From positions 62,001 through 126,000 of the forward strand of contig NZ_SBIT01000001.1 in assembly GCF_004765785.1 (NCBI RefSeq): 64,000 nt of DNA, written 5' to 3'. The DNA comes from Halorussus ruber. Its GTDB lineage: Archaea; Halobacteriota; Halobacteria; Halobacteriales; Haladaptataceae. The notes beneath the pieces were generated by a model, which ran no database searches, was not told where the DNA came from, and worked only from the letters and a program-made list of their open reading frames with translations. Each line of letters starts with the position of its first letter. The stretch's first letter is position 1. The position numbers and the translations under genes were made by a program. Positions 1 through 8,865 of this stretch are shown piece after piece.

Positions 1-18
1 GGTGTTGGTTTCTCGTCT

Positions 19-294
19 ATGGGATTCTGTGAGCTTTGTTCAGAAGAAATACAAAACCGGGCAGAATATTGCCTTGTGGATACAGAGACGGAAAAGAAAT
101 TAGATATTTGCGATGAGGATGGAGGAAAACTTATTGAAGATTCGACGACCGATGGAAAATGCACCTATTGTGGCGAATTCGCACGATACCAAATAGCAGA
201 TATTGATTGGAATGACGATACAATTAGCTCATCTGGTCGTCAAGAAGTCCTAGGAAATTTGGTTTTATGTGAAGACTGCAAGAATTCTTGGTGA
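19..294 (+). CDS. small CxxC-rich (zinc-binding-like) protein, hypothetical
   Basis: The 91-residue product has three CxxC pairs (residues 4-7, 48-51, 84-87) plus Cys18 and Cys31. This is the pattern of a small protein with one or two zinc sites, although no family is recognised. There is no signal peptide or membrane segment. The gene is clearly more AT-rich than the core genes around it and its codon use differs (many AAA, GAA, ATT codons). That resembles the OLD nuclease gene at 1181-2821 and suggests acquired DNA. Only 18 bases precede the ATG in this window, so an upstream partner or longer start cannot be excluded. Function unknown. Confidence 0.55.
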   Translation: MGFCELCSEEIQNRAEYCLVDTETEKKLDICDEDGGKLIEDSTTDGKCTYCGEFARYQIADIDWNDDTISSSGRQEVLGNLVLCEDCKNSW

Positions 295-427
295 TAGAAC
301 ACTAGTTAAGGCAATTTCTGAGAAGCAAGTTCAACGTCTACTCTTTATATTCTCGATTTTGAACCTATCACTACTCTCTCACCCGAGCCAGTTGAACTTT
401 TGACCCCCGAAACCGAACCCTCGACTC

Positions 428-1177
428 GTGACAGTCGTCGTCGCTACCGAGAACTTCGAGGTGTACCACGGCGTGGTCAACGAGTTGCGCGACCGGGGCG
501 TGACCTTCACCACGGTCGAACCCGGCGACTCGCTCCCGGACGGCGCGACGGTTCTCATCCGCGCCGAAGGCGACGACACTATCGACACCGACGAAATCGA
601 GGTCCAAAACGTCGAGACCGTCGTGGCGGTCCCTGACAACCCACGGCGCGCGGTGGACGAAGCGCTCGCCAGACTGCGCGGCGGCGAGGGCCGGACCATC
701 GTCGGCATCGACCCCGGCACGCGGCCCGGCATCGCCGTCCTGTCGGGCGACATGGTGGTCGCGGCCTTCCACGTCCCGCTCTCCGACGTGGCCGAGACGG
801 TGCGCCGCGAGGTCGAGGACGCCGTGGACCCCGTGGTCCGCATCGGCGACGGCGCGCGCTTGCAGGGCGGGCAACTCATCCGCGAACTGGAGGAGGTCCC
901 GGTCGAACTCGTAGACGAGACCGGCACGACGCCCTATCTCGGGACCGGCGCGCGGGGCATGGGCGACGTGCTGGCCGCCGTCAACATCGCCCGATTGGAG
1001 GGCGAGCGCGTCGAGGGCCGCGACGTGGAACCGACCGCCGGGGAGTTGCAGGTCATCCAGAACAAGTCACGCGAGCGGGCCGACGACAACCGGGAAATCG
1101 ACGAGGAGTTGGCGAGGCGAGTCGCGGCGGGGGACCTCACTTTAGAGGAGGCGATGGACGAGCATCGTCAGGAGTGA
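428..1177 (+). CDS. conserved archaeal RuvC/RNase H-fold-like protein
   Basis: The 249-residue soluble protein has a central segment from about residue 91 (GIDPGTRPGIAVLSG) that matches the first strand-turn-strand of RuvC-like and Holliday-resolvase-like RNase H folds, with Asp95 in the metal-ligand position. A later stretch (ARGMGDVLAAVNIA) has the D-xx-A-A-x-N-IA pattern of the last RuvC helix. The first 80 residues form a separate alpha/beta domain, and the C-terminal 50 residues are charged and helical. The role is unknown; nucleic-acid processing is inferred from the fold only. It is a GC-rich, core-type gene, convergent with the AT-rich OLD gene, whose stop lies 3 bases away. The ATG at 428 is the first good start; no clear Shine-Dalgarno is present. 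Confidence 0.8.
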   Translation: MTVVVATENFEVYHGVVNELRDRGVTFTTVEPGDSLPDGATVLIRAEGDDTIDTDEIEVQNVETVVAVPDNPRRAVDEALARLRGGEGRTIVGIDPGTRPGIAVLSGDMVVAAFHVPLSDVAETVRREVEDAVDPVVRIGDGARLQGGQLIRELEEVPVELVDETGTTPYLGTGARGMGDVLAAVNIARLEGERVEGRDVEPTAGELQVIQNKSRERADDNREIDEELARRVAAGDLTLEEAMDEHRQE

Positions 1178-1180
1178 CTG

Positions 1181-2821
1181 TTACTCTGCTACTTCAGCTA
1201 CGCACTCCCACAGGAAATCTTCTACTTCGGCTATCTGCTCACCGTTCTCATACATGTGTTTAACAATTTTCTTACCATCTTCTATTTTATTAAATCCGTA
1301 ACCATCATCCATACATCGGTTGATCTTCTCTTCCATATCGTCGTATTTCCCGACAAACGATTCATCCACGTTGAGGTAACAAATCTCGTTTATTGACTCG
1401 TGAGAGTAGTAATTTTCAATTTCTCGCCGTTCTAATACCTTACACCGTGTGTCGTGGTCGTGAAATCGGTCCTGAATTTCACGTACCTCTGCTTTTGGCC
1501 GTCCGTCCGCCGATTTCTGATCGCTGTCAAGCAGAATTGCGAAGTTCCGATTAATCCGTGCTAGACGTTCTGGTTCGCAGTGAATCATATTCCCAGTCCC
1601 ACCGAGATGTTGAACCGTGATGTTGTGTTCTGTCCAGTCGTCGATAGCACACCGTGCGATTTCTTCGACAACCTTGACTTCAGTAGGTCCTTCGACGTAG
1701 ATAACGAAGTCACTCTGGAGGATGTCGCTATTTCGCGCCCCGATTTCGTTAATGGCTGCGAAAGCATCGTCTCCAACGTGTGTAACACCCGTCTTACCAT
1801 CGGTTCGACGGACGACGTAGAGGTTCGCATCGCTCTTTTGATCTATCATCACCTGCGAGTGCGTCGAAATGTAGGCTTGTCCTTTCTCGGCAATGCTCCG
1901 AAGGGCGTTTAGCATTTTTCGCTCCGCGGCCGGATGGAGGAAGTTCCCCGGTTCCTCAAACAAGAGACAGTATCCTTCGCCGACTTCTTGGTCCACATAT
2001 GTCTGCATCAGAGAGAGAATAAGGAGACTCCCAACGCCGGAACCGCGTTCTGAGACGTTCACGTCTTCCGGCATGTATCTATCCTCAATCGATATCGTTG
2101 GAGAGATAGCCTTCGATATCTTCACGGAGCCAGTCTCTACGTTGATGTTAGCCACATCCGGCATGTGTGACTGCATTTTGTCGGTGAGTTCTGTTCCGAG
2201 GTCAGATGCAGTCGCCGTAAGAGAATCCTCAAGATTATCAATGTGGTCCTGTAGCGAATCGTCCTCGTCGATACCACCCCGCTTAAGTATCGGTTCAAGT
2301 AAGTCATTCAGAATCGTCCCGCCTTTCAATTTCGTCTCTTCCTTCACGTCGCGCTCGGCCGGAATCCAGATTGGCCGAGGAAGAAACTGCTCCCAGATGT
2401 GATTTCTCGATTGGGCTTTTGTAAGTCGCTCGTCGTCGTAGACGATAGCGCCCGCAGATAGTTCCTCTCCGTTGACGTAAGTGGTAGCACTCGGCGTCGT
2501 GTTCTCTCTCCGTTTGAATTCCCTTCGTATAGTAATTTTATCGCTTTCAGGAGCGTAGTCATCGTGAAGCTGTTCCCGGAGTGTATCGGGAATGTCGATA
2601 AACGTCCCAGTAAGGACAATTTCATCTGCTTCTTTTTGATGAAAATGGTGGTTACTCGGTTTATCTCTGCTTAAAAGACAGTCAATAGCCTCCAAGATTG
2701 ATGATTTCCCAGCATCATTCTTCCCAATAAAGATATTGAGGTCGTCTGTCTCTAACCCACCAGAGTCAACAATCGACTTGAAATTTTGTGCATGAAATTC
2801 GCAAAGCGTCATCGACGGCAT
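1181..2821 (-). CDS. OLD-family ATP-dependent nuclease (AAA ATPase + TOPRIM)
   Basis: The 546-residue protein has the full OLD architecture. The ABC-type ATPase shows Walker A GKNDAGKS (33-40), signature SERGSG (258-263), Walker B LLFEEP (286-291) and the switch His in STHS (319-322). The TOPRIM nuclease follows, with YVEGPTE (Glu377) and LLDSD (432-434). OLD proteins act in phage defence or DNA repair; GajA of the Gabija system belongs to the same family. No UvrD-like GajB lies next to it, so a stand-alone (class 1-type) OLD is the better reading. The gene is strikingly AT-rich compared with its neighbours, which indicates recent transfer. The second Met (codon 4) is an alternative start. 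Confidence 0.9.
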   Translation of the reverse strand: MPSMTLCEFHAQNFKSIVDSGGLETDDLNIFIGKNDAGKSSILEAIDCLLSRDKPSNHHFHQKEADEIVLTGTFIDIPDTLREQLHDDYAPESDKITIRREFKRRENTTPSATTYVNGEELSAGAIVYDDERLTKAQSRNHIWEQFLPRPIWIPAERDVKEETKLKGGTILNDLLEPILKRGGIDEDDSLQDHIDNLEDSLTATASDLGTELTDKMQSHMPDVANINVETGSVKISKAISPTISIEDRYMPEDVNVSERGSGVGSLLILSLMQTYVDQEVGEGYCLLFEEPGNFLHPAAERKMLNALRSIAEKGQAYISTHSQVMIDQKSDANLYVVRRTDGKTGVTHVGDDAFAAINEIGARNSDILQSDFVIYVEGPTEVKVVEEIARCAIDDWTEHNITVQHLGGTGNMIHCEPERLARINRNFAILLDSDQKSADGRPKAEVREIQDRFHDHDTRCKVLERREIENYYSHESINEICYLNVDESFVGKYDDMEEKINRCMDDGYGFNKIEDGKKIVKHMYENGEQIAEVEDFLWECVAEVAE

Positions 2822-2860
2822 ATAATTATATGAATACTAATTAGATAAAAATAGTTCGGT

Positions 2861-4261
2861 TTAGTTGAAAATGGAGATATTGTTCTCGGCGCGGCGCATC
2901 ACCTCGCGCACCGCCACGCCCGCGTCTTTCGCCGCCGCCGCGCAGTCGTCGTACTCGGCGCTCACGTCGTAGACTGCGCCGTCCTCGTCGCTGGCGAGTT
3001 TGACCGTGATTTCGTAGCGTCCGCCGTCGAGGTCCACCGTGACCGTCTCGAACTCCCGATTCGCTATCCAGCGGTGGGTCGCCCCCGACTGGCGAATCCC
3101 GAGCGTGCCGGTCTCCTCGGCGAGGCGGCGCGCGACGGCCTCGGCGTCCTCGGGCTTGCAGACGACCTTCACGAGGTGGCCCGGCCGGGACTTCTTCATC
3201 GTCAGCGGGACGATCGACACGTCGCGCGCGCCGACCTCGGCGAGCGACTCCTGCAGACCGCCCAGAATCTCGGGCGGCGCGTCGTCCAGATTGGTTTCGA
3301 GGACCGCGATGTCGTCGCGCACGAGGCCGCCCTCCTCGCTTTCCCCTACCATCGCCCGCAGGACGTTCGGATGGTCGGGGAAGTCGTACCCGCCAGCGCC
3401 GTAGCCCGACGAGTCCAGCCGAATCGAGGGCAGCGATTCGACCCCCTCCGCGAAGTGTGCCAGCACCGCCGCGCCGGTCGGGGTCAGCAGTTCGGCCTCG
3501 ACCGGGCCGCCCCGGAGCGACCAGTCGGCGCGCTCGGCGATTTCCACGACCGCGGGCGTCGGCACGGGGTAGACGCCGTGGCTCATCTCCATCTCGCCGC
3601 CGCCCGTGGCGAGGGGTGTCGTCACGACACGGTCGGGAGCCAAGTCGTCTATCAGGAGCGCCGCGCCGACCACGTCGGCGATGGCGTCGTCCGCGCCGAC
3701 CTCGTGGAAGTGCGTCGAGTCGAGGTCGGTGCCGTGGACGCTCGCCTCGGCCTCGCCGAGGAGTTCGAAGACGGCGAGGGCGTCGGCCTCGGCGCGCTCG
3801 GGGAGCGTCATGGATTCGACTATCTCGACCACCTCGGGGTAGGTCCGGAGCGGTCCGGAGCCTTCGGCGTGGGTGTGGTCGTGGCCGTGTCCCTCGTGGG
3901 AATGGTCGTGGTCGGCGTGGTCGTGAGAATGGTCGTGGTCGTGGCCGTGTCCCTCGTCGTGAGAGTGGGCGTCTCCGTGAGAATGGTCGTGGCTGTGTTC
4001 CTCGTCGGAGTGGTCGTGGCTGTGGCCGTGGTCGGCGTTCTCTGTCTTCGCCTCGTCCGAGGCATCTCCGTCGTCCTCCAGCAGGACCGAGACAGTCGTC
4101 GCCGAGATGCCGTTCTTGCGGGTCTCGCCGACTTCGTAGCGCACCGGCAGGGCCTCCTCGACGGGGGCGAGCGCGTCGCGGTCCGCGCCTGCCGCCAGCA
4201 GGGCCGCGAGTATCATGTCGCCACTCGCGCCCATTCGACCGTCGAATGCGAGCGTCTTCAT
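2861..4261 (-). CDS. larC: nickel-pincer cofactor biosynthesis protein LarC, His-rich
   Basis: LarC (DUF111 family) uses CTP to insert nickel into the pincer nucleotide cofactor of lactate racemase-type LarA enzymes. The start MKTLAFDGRMGASGDM is the family N-terminus with its GxSGDM motif. The middle (THFHEVGADDAIADVVG) and the C-terminal third (ETNLDDAPPEILG, MKKSRPGHLVKV) are also typical. Residues 78-131 hold about 23 His in 54 positions, mixed with Asp, Ser and Gly: a metal-storage or metal-binding insert that explains the length of 466 against roughly 400 usual. It is one continuous reading frame, whereas some bacteria need a frameshift to join larC1 and larC2. No larA, larB or larE is visible in the window. 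Confidence 0.92.
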   Translation of the reverse strand: MKTLAFDGRMGASGDMILAALLAAGADRDALAPVEEALPVRYEVGETRKNGISATTVSVLLEDDGDASDEAKTENADHGHSHDHSDEEHSHDHSHGDAHSHDEGHGHDHDHSHDHADHDHSHEGHGHDHTHAEGSGPLRTYPEVVEIVESMTLPERAEADALAVFELLGEAEASVHGTDLDSTHFHEVGADDAIADVVGAALLIDDLAPDRVVTTPLATGGGEMEMSHGVYPVPTPAVVEIAERADWSLRGGPVEAELLTPTGAAVLAHFAEGVESLPSIRLDSSGYGAGGYDFPDHPNVLRAMVGESEEGGLVRDDIAVLETNLDDAPPEILGGLQESLAEVGARDVSIVPLTMKKSRPGHLVKVVCKPEDAEAVARRLAEETGTLGIRQSGATHRWIANREFETVTVDLDGGRYEITVKLASDEDGAVYDVSAEYDDCAAAAKDAGVAVREVMRRAENNISIFN

Positions 4262-4628
4262 GGCGGTAGATTGGACGCTCGCGGCGAAAAAGGCGATGAT
4301 TGTGGGCCTTCAGTCTGGAACGCAGGAGACCGGTACCGCACCGCGCCCCGTGTCTCCCGGCCCACCGCGCGCAGTTCTGCGTGCGGTGGGAATCTTAGTC
4401 CGTGATTCGAACGCGTTCCACACAGTTTTTCGCCGAGCGCACTCCTCGATGTACCACAAACGACACCAGTACACCAAACTGCTTTGTAGCGCGAACACGT
4501 ATGCAAAATCATAGCATGCGCCCGGACGTGACGACGCCGTTGGCCGGTTTAGTGGACGAATACCCCGGTAGCAAAGGACTTATCCTTCGCGGGCGCACAT
4601 CGACAAACAATCCCCGTATTACTGAATC
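4262..4628. other. divergent intergenic region between larC and cdcH
   Basis: This 367-base spacer separates divergent genes. No convincing coding region is seen: the short frames across it have no family features and overlap each other. It holds a near-perfect 30-base palindrome (4361-4390, listed separately) and an AT-rich stretch around 4480-4515. The sequence acttatcc near 4578 could be a weak TATA element for cdcH. Confidence 0.6.
4361..4390. repeat. 30-base near-perfect palindrome
   Basis: The left half CCCACCGCGCGCAG pairs with the right half CTGCGTGCGGTGGG over 14 positions with one G-T wobble and only two central bases unpaired. No T-tract follows on either side, so it is not an obvious terminator. 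Its position between two divergent promoters suggests an operator or a cruciform-forming site; the role is inferred only. Confidence 0.55.
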
Positions 4629-6854
4629 ATGAATGAAGTCCAACTAGAGGTGGCAAAGGCGTACCCGAACGATTCGGGACGCGGTATCGCCCGTCTCGAC
4701 CCGGACACGCTCCTGCATCTGAAGCTGAGCCCGGGCGACATCATCGAAATCGAAGGCGGTGACACGACTGCCGCGAAGGTCTGGCGGGCCGACCGGCAGG
4801 ACTGGAACACCGACACCGTCCGCATCGACGGGTTCACGCGGCAGAACGCCGACGTTGGCATCGGCGAGCGCGTCGAGATTCGGAAGGCCGAGGCCGAGAA
4901 GGCCGACAAACTCGTCCTCGCGCCGCCCGAGGAGGCCAGCGTCCAGTTCGGTTCGGACGCGGCCGGGATGGTCAAGCGCCAGATTCTCAAGCGCCCGGTG
5001 GTCGAGCGCGACATCGTCCCCGTGATGTCGAGTACGAACCACCCGTTCATGCGCTCGCCGGGGCAGGCGATTCCGCTCATCGCGGTCGAGACCGAGCCGG
5101 AGGGCGTCTGTCTCATCACCGAGGACACCGAGGTCGAGTTGCGAGAGGAACCCATCTCGGGCTTCGAGAAGACCGGCGGCGGCATCACCTACGAGGACAT
5201 CGGCGGCCTCGAAAACGAGATTCAGCGCGTCCGGGAGATGGTCGAACTCCCGATGAAGCACCCCCAGATCTTCAAGAAGCTGGGCATCGAGCCGCCCCAA
5301 GGCGTGCTGCTTCACGGCCCGCCCGGCACGGGTAAGACCCTGCTTGCGAAGGCCGTCGCCAACGAGACCTCCGCGAGCTTCTTCTCCATCGCGGGGCCGG
5401 AAATCATCTCGAAATACTACGGCGAGTCCGAGCAACAGCTTCGGGAAATCTTCGAGGACGCCACCGAGGAGTCGCCCTCCATCATCTTCATCGACGAGTT
5501 GGACTCTATCGCGCCGAAGCGCGAGGACGTGACCGGCGAGGTCGAGCGCCGCGTGGTCGCGCAACTGCTGACCATGATGGACGGACTGGAGTCGCGCGGG
5601 CAGGTCATCGTCATCGCGGCGACCAACCGCGTGGACTCGGTTGACCCCGCCCTGCGGCGTCCGGGCCGGTTCGACCGCGAAATCGAAATCGGCGTGCCGG
5701 ACGAGACCGGCCGCGAGGAGATTCTCCAGATTCACACCCGCGGGATGCCGCTGTCGGACGACGTGAACCTCGGGAGCCTCGCCAACGACACCCACGGCTT
5801 CGTCGGCGCGGACATCGAGAGCCTGACGAAGGAGGCCGCGATGAAGGCCCTGCGGCGGTACCTCCCCGAAATCGACTTGGACGAGGAGGACATCCCGCCG
5901 AGCCTCATCGACCGGATGATAGTCAAGCGGCAGGACTTCAACGGCGCGCTCAACGAGGTCGAACCCTCCGCGATGCGCGAAGTCCTCGTGGAACTGCCGA
6001 AAATCTCGTGGGACGACGTGGGCGGTCTCGAAGAGGCCCAACAGCAGGTCAAAGAGAGCGTCGAGTGGCCGCTCTCCTCGCCCGAGAAGTTCCAGCGCCT
6101 CGGCATCGAACCGCCGAGCGGGGTCCTGCTCTACGGCCCGCCCGGCACGGGCAAGACCCTGATGGCGAAGGCCGTGGCCAACGAGACCAACGCGAACTTC
6201 ATCTCGGTCCGCGGGCCGCAACTGCTCAGCAAATGGGTCGGCGAGTCCGAGAAGGCCATCCGCCAGACCTTCCGGAAGGCCCGGCAGGTCTCTCCGACGG
6301 TCATCTTCTTCGACGAGTTGGACAGCCTCGCGCCCTCGCGCAGTCAGGAGATGGGGAGCAACGTCTCCGAGCGCGTGGTCAACCAACTGCTGACCGAACT
6401 CGACGGCCTCGAAGAGAAGGGCGACGTGATGGTCATCGGCGCGACCAACCGCCCGGACATGATAGACCCCGCCCTCATCCGGTCGGGCCGGTTCGACCGC
6501 CTCGTCATGATCGGCCAGCCCGACGAGGAGGGCCGCGAGCAGATTCTCAAGATTCACACCGACGACACGCCGCTGTCGGCCGACGTGAGCCTCCGCGAAC
6601 TCGCCGAGATTACGGACGGCTACGTGGGTAGCGACCTCGAATCCATCGCCCGCGAGGCCGCCATCGAGGCGCTCCGCGAGGACGACGAGGCCACCGAGGT
6701 CGGCATGAGCCACTTCCGGCAGGCGATGGAGAACGTCCGGCCGACCATCACCGAAGACCTGCTGGACTACTACGAGCAGATGAAAGACGAGTTCAAGGGC
6801 GGGTCGTCGAGTCCGACCCAAGACCGCCGGAACGACCGGATCGGGTTCCAGTAA
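4629..6854 (+). CDS. cdcH: Cdc48/VAT-type AAA+ ATPase (CdcH)
   Basis: This 741-residue double-ring unfoldase of the p97/VCP/VAT family extracts and unfolds substrate proteins, often ahead of the proteasome. Residues 1-180 form the double-psi-barrel N-domain ([14 protein letters not shown]). D1 has Walker [15 protein letters not shown] near residue 230 and Walker [11 protein letters not shown]2 has Walker [15 protein letters not shown] near residue 503 and Walker [10 protein letters not shown]. Both domains keep arginine fingers ([18 protein letters not shown]). Length is normal for haloarchaeal Cdc48. The C-terminus is short, with a basic tail instead of the HbYX motif expected for proteasome docking. 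The gene appears monocistronic. Confidence 0.96.
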   Translation: MNEVQLEVAKAYPNDSGRGIARLDPDTLLHLKLSPGDIIEIEGGDTTAAKVWRADRQDWNTDTVRIDGFTRQNADVGIGERVEIRKAEAEKADKLVLAPPEEASVQFGSDAAGMVKRQILKRPVVERDIVPVMSSTNHPFMRSPGQAIPLIAVETEPEGVCLITEDTEVELREEPISGFEKTGGGITYEDIGGLENEIQRVREMVELPMKHPQIFKKLGIEPPQGVLLHGPPGTGKTLLAKAVANETSASFFSIAGPEIISKYYGESEQQLREIFEDATEESPSIIFIDELDSIAPKREDVTGEVERRVVAQLLTMMDGLESRGQVIVIAATNRVDSVDPALRRPGRFDREIEIGVPDETGREEILQIHTRGMPLSDDVNLGSLANDTHGFVGADIESLTKEAAMKALRRYLPEIDLDEEDIPPSLIDRMIVKRQDFNGALNEVEPSAMREVLVELPKISWDDVGGLEEAQQQVKESVEWPLSSPEKFQRLGIEPPSGVLLYGPPGTGKTLMAKAVANETNANFISVRGPQLLSKWVGESEKAIRQTFRKARQVSPTVIFFDELDSLAPSRSQEMGSNVSERVVNQLLTELDGLEEKGDVMVIGATNRPDMIDPALIRSGRFDRLVMIGQPDEEGREQILKIHTDDTPLSADVSLRELAEITDGYVGSDLESIAREAAIEALREDDEATEVGMSHFRQAMENVRPTITEDLLDYYEQMKDEFKGGSSSPTQDRRNDRIGFQ

Positions 6855-6905
6855 CGTCGGACCCGTACGCGTCCGACCTGCGTTTACTCGTCACTCGCCG
6901 ACTCG

Positions 6906-7322
6906 TCAGCCACTCTCCTCGCCGTTTTCTCGCACGTTTCGACCGAGAGCCTGCGCGACCGCGACGAGGTAGCCGAGTCCTCGCTGAACGTCCGGGTCCC
7001 CGAGCGCGCCGACGAGCGCTAGCGGTCCCATCTCCTCGGGCACCGAGTCGTCGGCTTCGACCTCGCCGACGGCGTCCACGAGGGTTCGCAACCCTCGGGC
7101 AGTCTCGGGTTCGGTACTTGCGTCGGCCAGTTCGCCCAGCGATTCGCCGGTACCCGCGAGCGAGACCACCATGTCGTCGTCGAGCGCCGCCATGCCGAGT
7201 TCCGCGGACGCCAACAGTTCGTTCACGACGTCGAGTCTCTCGGCGAACTCGGTGACCTCCTCGGAGTGGTCTGCAATCGCTTCGGTTACTGCGTCTTCCT
7301 GCGTCGAGTCGGGTTCTGACAT
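6906..7322 (-). CDS. DUF1641 domain protein, partner of the SQR-like flavoprotein
   Basis: This 138-residue acidic protein is soluble and helical. Its conserved glycine-containing core (LGMAALDDDMVVSLAGTGESLGEL) and later GPLALVGALGDPDVQRGLGYL resemble DUF1641 proteins. Members often lie next to sulfide:quinone oxidoreductase-like or formate dehydrogenase genes; their biochemical role is not established. The start codon lies 2 bases after the stop of the flavoprotein gene, so the two are almost certainly cotranscribed and translationally coupled. No cysteines or membrane segments are present. The assignment rests on the hydrophobic glycine-rich repeats and on this gene pairing. Confidence 0.75.
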   Translation of the reverse strand: MSEPDSTQEDAVTEAIADHSEEVTEFAERLDVVNELLASAELGMAALDDDMVVSLAGTGESLGELADASTEPETARGLRTLVDAVGEVEADDSVPEEMGPLALVGALGDPDVQRGLGYLVAVAQALGRNVRENGEESG

Positions 7323-7324
7323 GG

Positions 7325-8467
7325 TTACAGAAGTCCTCGTGCGGTCAGCCAGTAGGATTCGTTGTACGCCAGTTTCGCCCAGTGAATCGTGCGCGATGGC
7401 TCCGGCAGGTCCGGTTGGGTCTCGTAATCGAGCGAGACGTAGGTCGCTTCGTCGAGGCCCGCCTCGACGAAGCAGAGCGTCTTGCCCGAGTATACCGCGG
7501 TCGGCGTCCGACCGCGAACGCGACTCGCCAGTCGCTTGGCGACGACGCTGGCCTCGTAGTGGGCGGCGCTTCCGGCCTTGCTCGTCGGCAGGTCGGCGTT
7601 GTCACCGAACGCGTACACGTCGTCTGCTCGCTCGGCCTCCAGTGTGTGCTGGTCTACGTCTATCCAGCCCTCGTCGCCGAGTCCCGACCGGGCTATCAGC
7701 GGGTCGCCCCGGTGGGGCGGAATCGTCACGAACAGGTCGTAGTCCAGTCGCTCGCCGTCGGTAGCAGTGACGATTCGCTCGTCGGGGGCGACCGACGCCA
7801 CCTCGAACGACGTGACGGTCTCGATGCCACGGTCGGCGAGTCGGGGTTCCGCCCAGTCGGCGATGGCATCCAGCGAGTGAGCGCGGTCGGCCGGATAGGT
7901 GTAGGTGATGGACACGTCCTCGCCCAGTCCGCGCTCGCCGAACCACGCGTCGGCGATAAAGACGAACTCCAGCGGCGCGACCGGGCACATGTGGGGCATC
8001 CCGACGACGCCGAGTACGATTCTGCCTTCGGTGAACTCGGCCAGCGCGTCTCGGAGCGCGGTCGCCCCGTCTGGACTGTAGTAGTGGTGTGCCCCCTCGA
8101 CGAGGCCCGGTACTGTCTCGGGTGCGAGTTCCGCGCCGGTCGTCACGACGAGGTAGTCGTAGTCGAGCGTCGCGCCGTCGTCGCGCTCGATTCGCTTCGC
8201 GTCTGTGTCGATTTGCTGGACGTGCGCGATGCGGAGCCTGACCCGACGGTCCAGCAGTTGGTCGAGCGGTCGCACGCCGTCCGCTACGTCTCGCATCCCG
8301 AACGCGACGTAGAGGAACACGGGCTTGTAGACGTGTTCCGGACTGTCCGTAACCAGCGACACCTCGACCTCGCCCGCGTCTATCTCCTCGGCCAGTTCGT
8401 CGGCGAGTCGATTGGCGAGGACGGTCCCGCCGACCCCGCCGCCGACGATTGCGATTCGCCGCGTCAT
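7325..8467 (-). CDS. SQR-like NAD(P)/FAD-dependent oxidoreductase
   Basis: The 380-residue flavoprotein belongs to the two-dinucleotide-binding-domain superfamily, closest in layout to sulfide:quinone oxidoreductase and type II NADH dehydrogenase. The N-terminus IAIVGGGVGGTVLANRL is the FAD Rossmann motif. VTTGAEL, then VYAFGDNADLPTSKAGSAAHYE, is the second FAD contact, and the C-terminus is the usual membrane-proximal end. Cys in HMCPVAP fits the redox cysteine seen in SQR-like enzymes, but the full set of three SQR cysteines is not clear, so sulfide as substrate is unproven. It is cotranscribed with DUF1641. A 13-bp hairpin lies about 100 bases upstream of the start. Confidence 0.85.
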   Translation of the reverse strand: MTRRIAIVGGGVGGTVLANRLADELAEEIDAGEVEVSLVTDSPEHVYKPVFLYVAFGMRDVADGVRPLDQLLDRRVRLRIAHVQQIDTDAKRIERDDGATLDYDYLVVTTGAELAPETVPGLVEGAHHYYSPDGATALRDALAEFTEGRIVLGVVGMPHMCPVAPLEFVFIADAWFGERGLGEDVSITYTYPADRAHSLDAIADWAEPRLADRGIETVTSFEVASVAPDERIVTATDGERLDYDLFVTIPPHRGDPLIARSGLGDEGWIDVDQHTLEAERADDVYAFGDNADLPTSKAGSAAHYEASVVAKRLASRVRGRTPTAVYSGKTLCFVEAGLDEATYVSLDYETQPDLPEPSRTIHWAKLAYNESYWLTARGLL

Positions 8468-8564
8468 CGTTCTCCCGTTCTCGAGCGTAGTTGCGTCATC
8501 TCGTACCCCCGCATCCGCGTACGGCGTCGATGGGGTTAATCGTGTGCCCCGCTGGAGACCGTTT

Positions 8565-8598
8565 CCGTCGATTCGAGTGCGACCGCTTGAATCGACGG
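8565..8598. repeat. inverted repeat upstream of the SQR-like gene
   Basis: The arms CCGTCGATTCGAG (8565-8577) and CTTGAATCGACGG (8586-8598) pair over 13 positions with one G-T wobble around an 8-base loop. The repeat lies about 100 bases upstream of the flavoprotein start, so it could be an operator or an RNA hairpin. No T-tract follows it. Confidence 0.5.
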
Positions 8599-8775
8599 AC
8601 GGGTTAGGACGGCCGTCTCGGTACGGCTACAGGCGTGTTTAGATGCCTAAGACAAATAATATTATGTCTTTTACACAATTTTATATTTTCTTACTGCTCG
8701 TATAGGTCTCTTTCTGTCGGGCCGACGCTCGAGGAGACCAGCGGTCGGCGTGGGCGTTCGTTTCGACCGACTGCT

Positions 8776-8798
8776 CGGAAGACGCAAGGTGCCTTCCG
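8776..8798 (-). repeat. family-H hairpin, copy 1 (diverged)
   Basis: CGGAAGAC and GCCTTCCG pair with one A-C mismatch around the 7-base loop GCAAGGT. It shares the layout, size and flanking bases (ctgctcggaagacgc) with the better-preserved copy at 20860-20882, read on the opposite strand from copies 3-6. It is located just downstream of phoU. Confidence 0.5.
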
Positions 8799-8806
8799 GT
8801 GGGTTC

Positions 8807-8858
8807 TGCCAGCGAAAGAGTGCAAGCCCGCTGCTTGCGCGACCGAGTGCAGCAAAAA
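8807..8858 (-). repeat. family-T hairpin directly after the phoU stop
   Basis: On the plus strand this reads TGCCAGCGA, then a spacer with GCAAGC-ccgct-GCTTGC, then CGAGTGCAGCAAAAAG. The outer sequences match the element at 10535-10577, while the inner stem is different. Both copies lie immediately 3' of a minus-strand stop codon (phoU here, pstB there), which suggests an mRNA 3'-end processing or termination structure. Confidence 0.45.
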
Positions 8859-8865
8859 GTGGTAG

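Larger units (their letters stand above)
8468..8865. other. intergenic region rich in hairpin repeats
   Basis: This 398-base spacer between the 3' end of phoU (minus) and the start of the SQR-like gene (minus) has no supported gene. From left to right it holds a 13-bp stem hairpin (8565-8598), an AT-rich block (about 8638-8700, with AAGACA and TGTCTT flanking AATAATATTA), a family-H hairpin (8776-8798) and a family-T element (8807-8858) ending at the phoU stop. Confidence 0.65.

Noticed and set aside
1181-2821. Complete Gabija system
   Set aside because: GajB helicase is missing on both sides of the OLD gene within the window.
3074-4405. 443-residue plus-strand open frame opposite larC
   Set aside because: It is a frame shadow of the GC-rich larC gene; the translation has low-complexity Val/Gly/Arg stretches from the His repeats and no family features.
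4644-6821. 725-residue minus-strand open frame opposite cdcH
   Set aside because: It is a shadow caused by the third-position GC bias of cdcH, with no recognisable domains.
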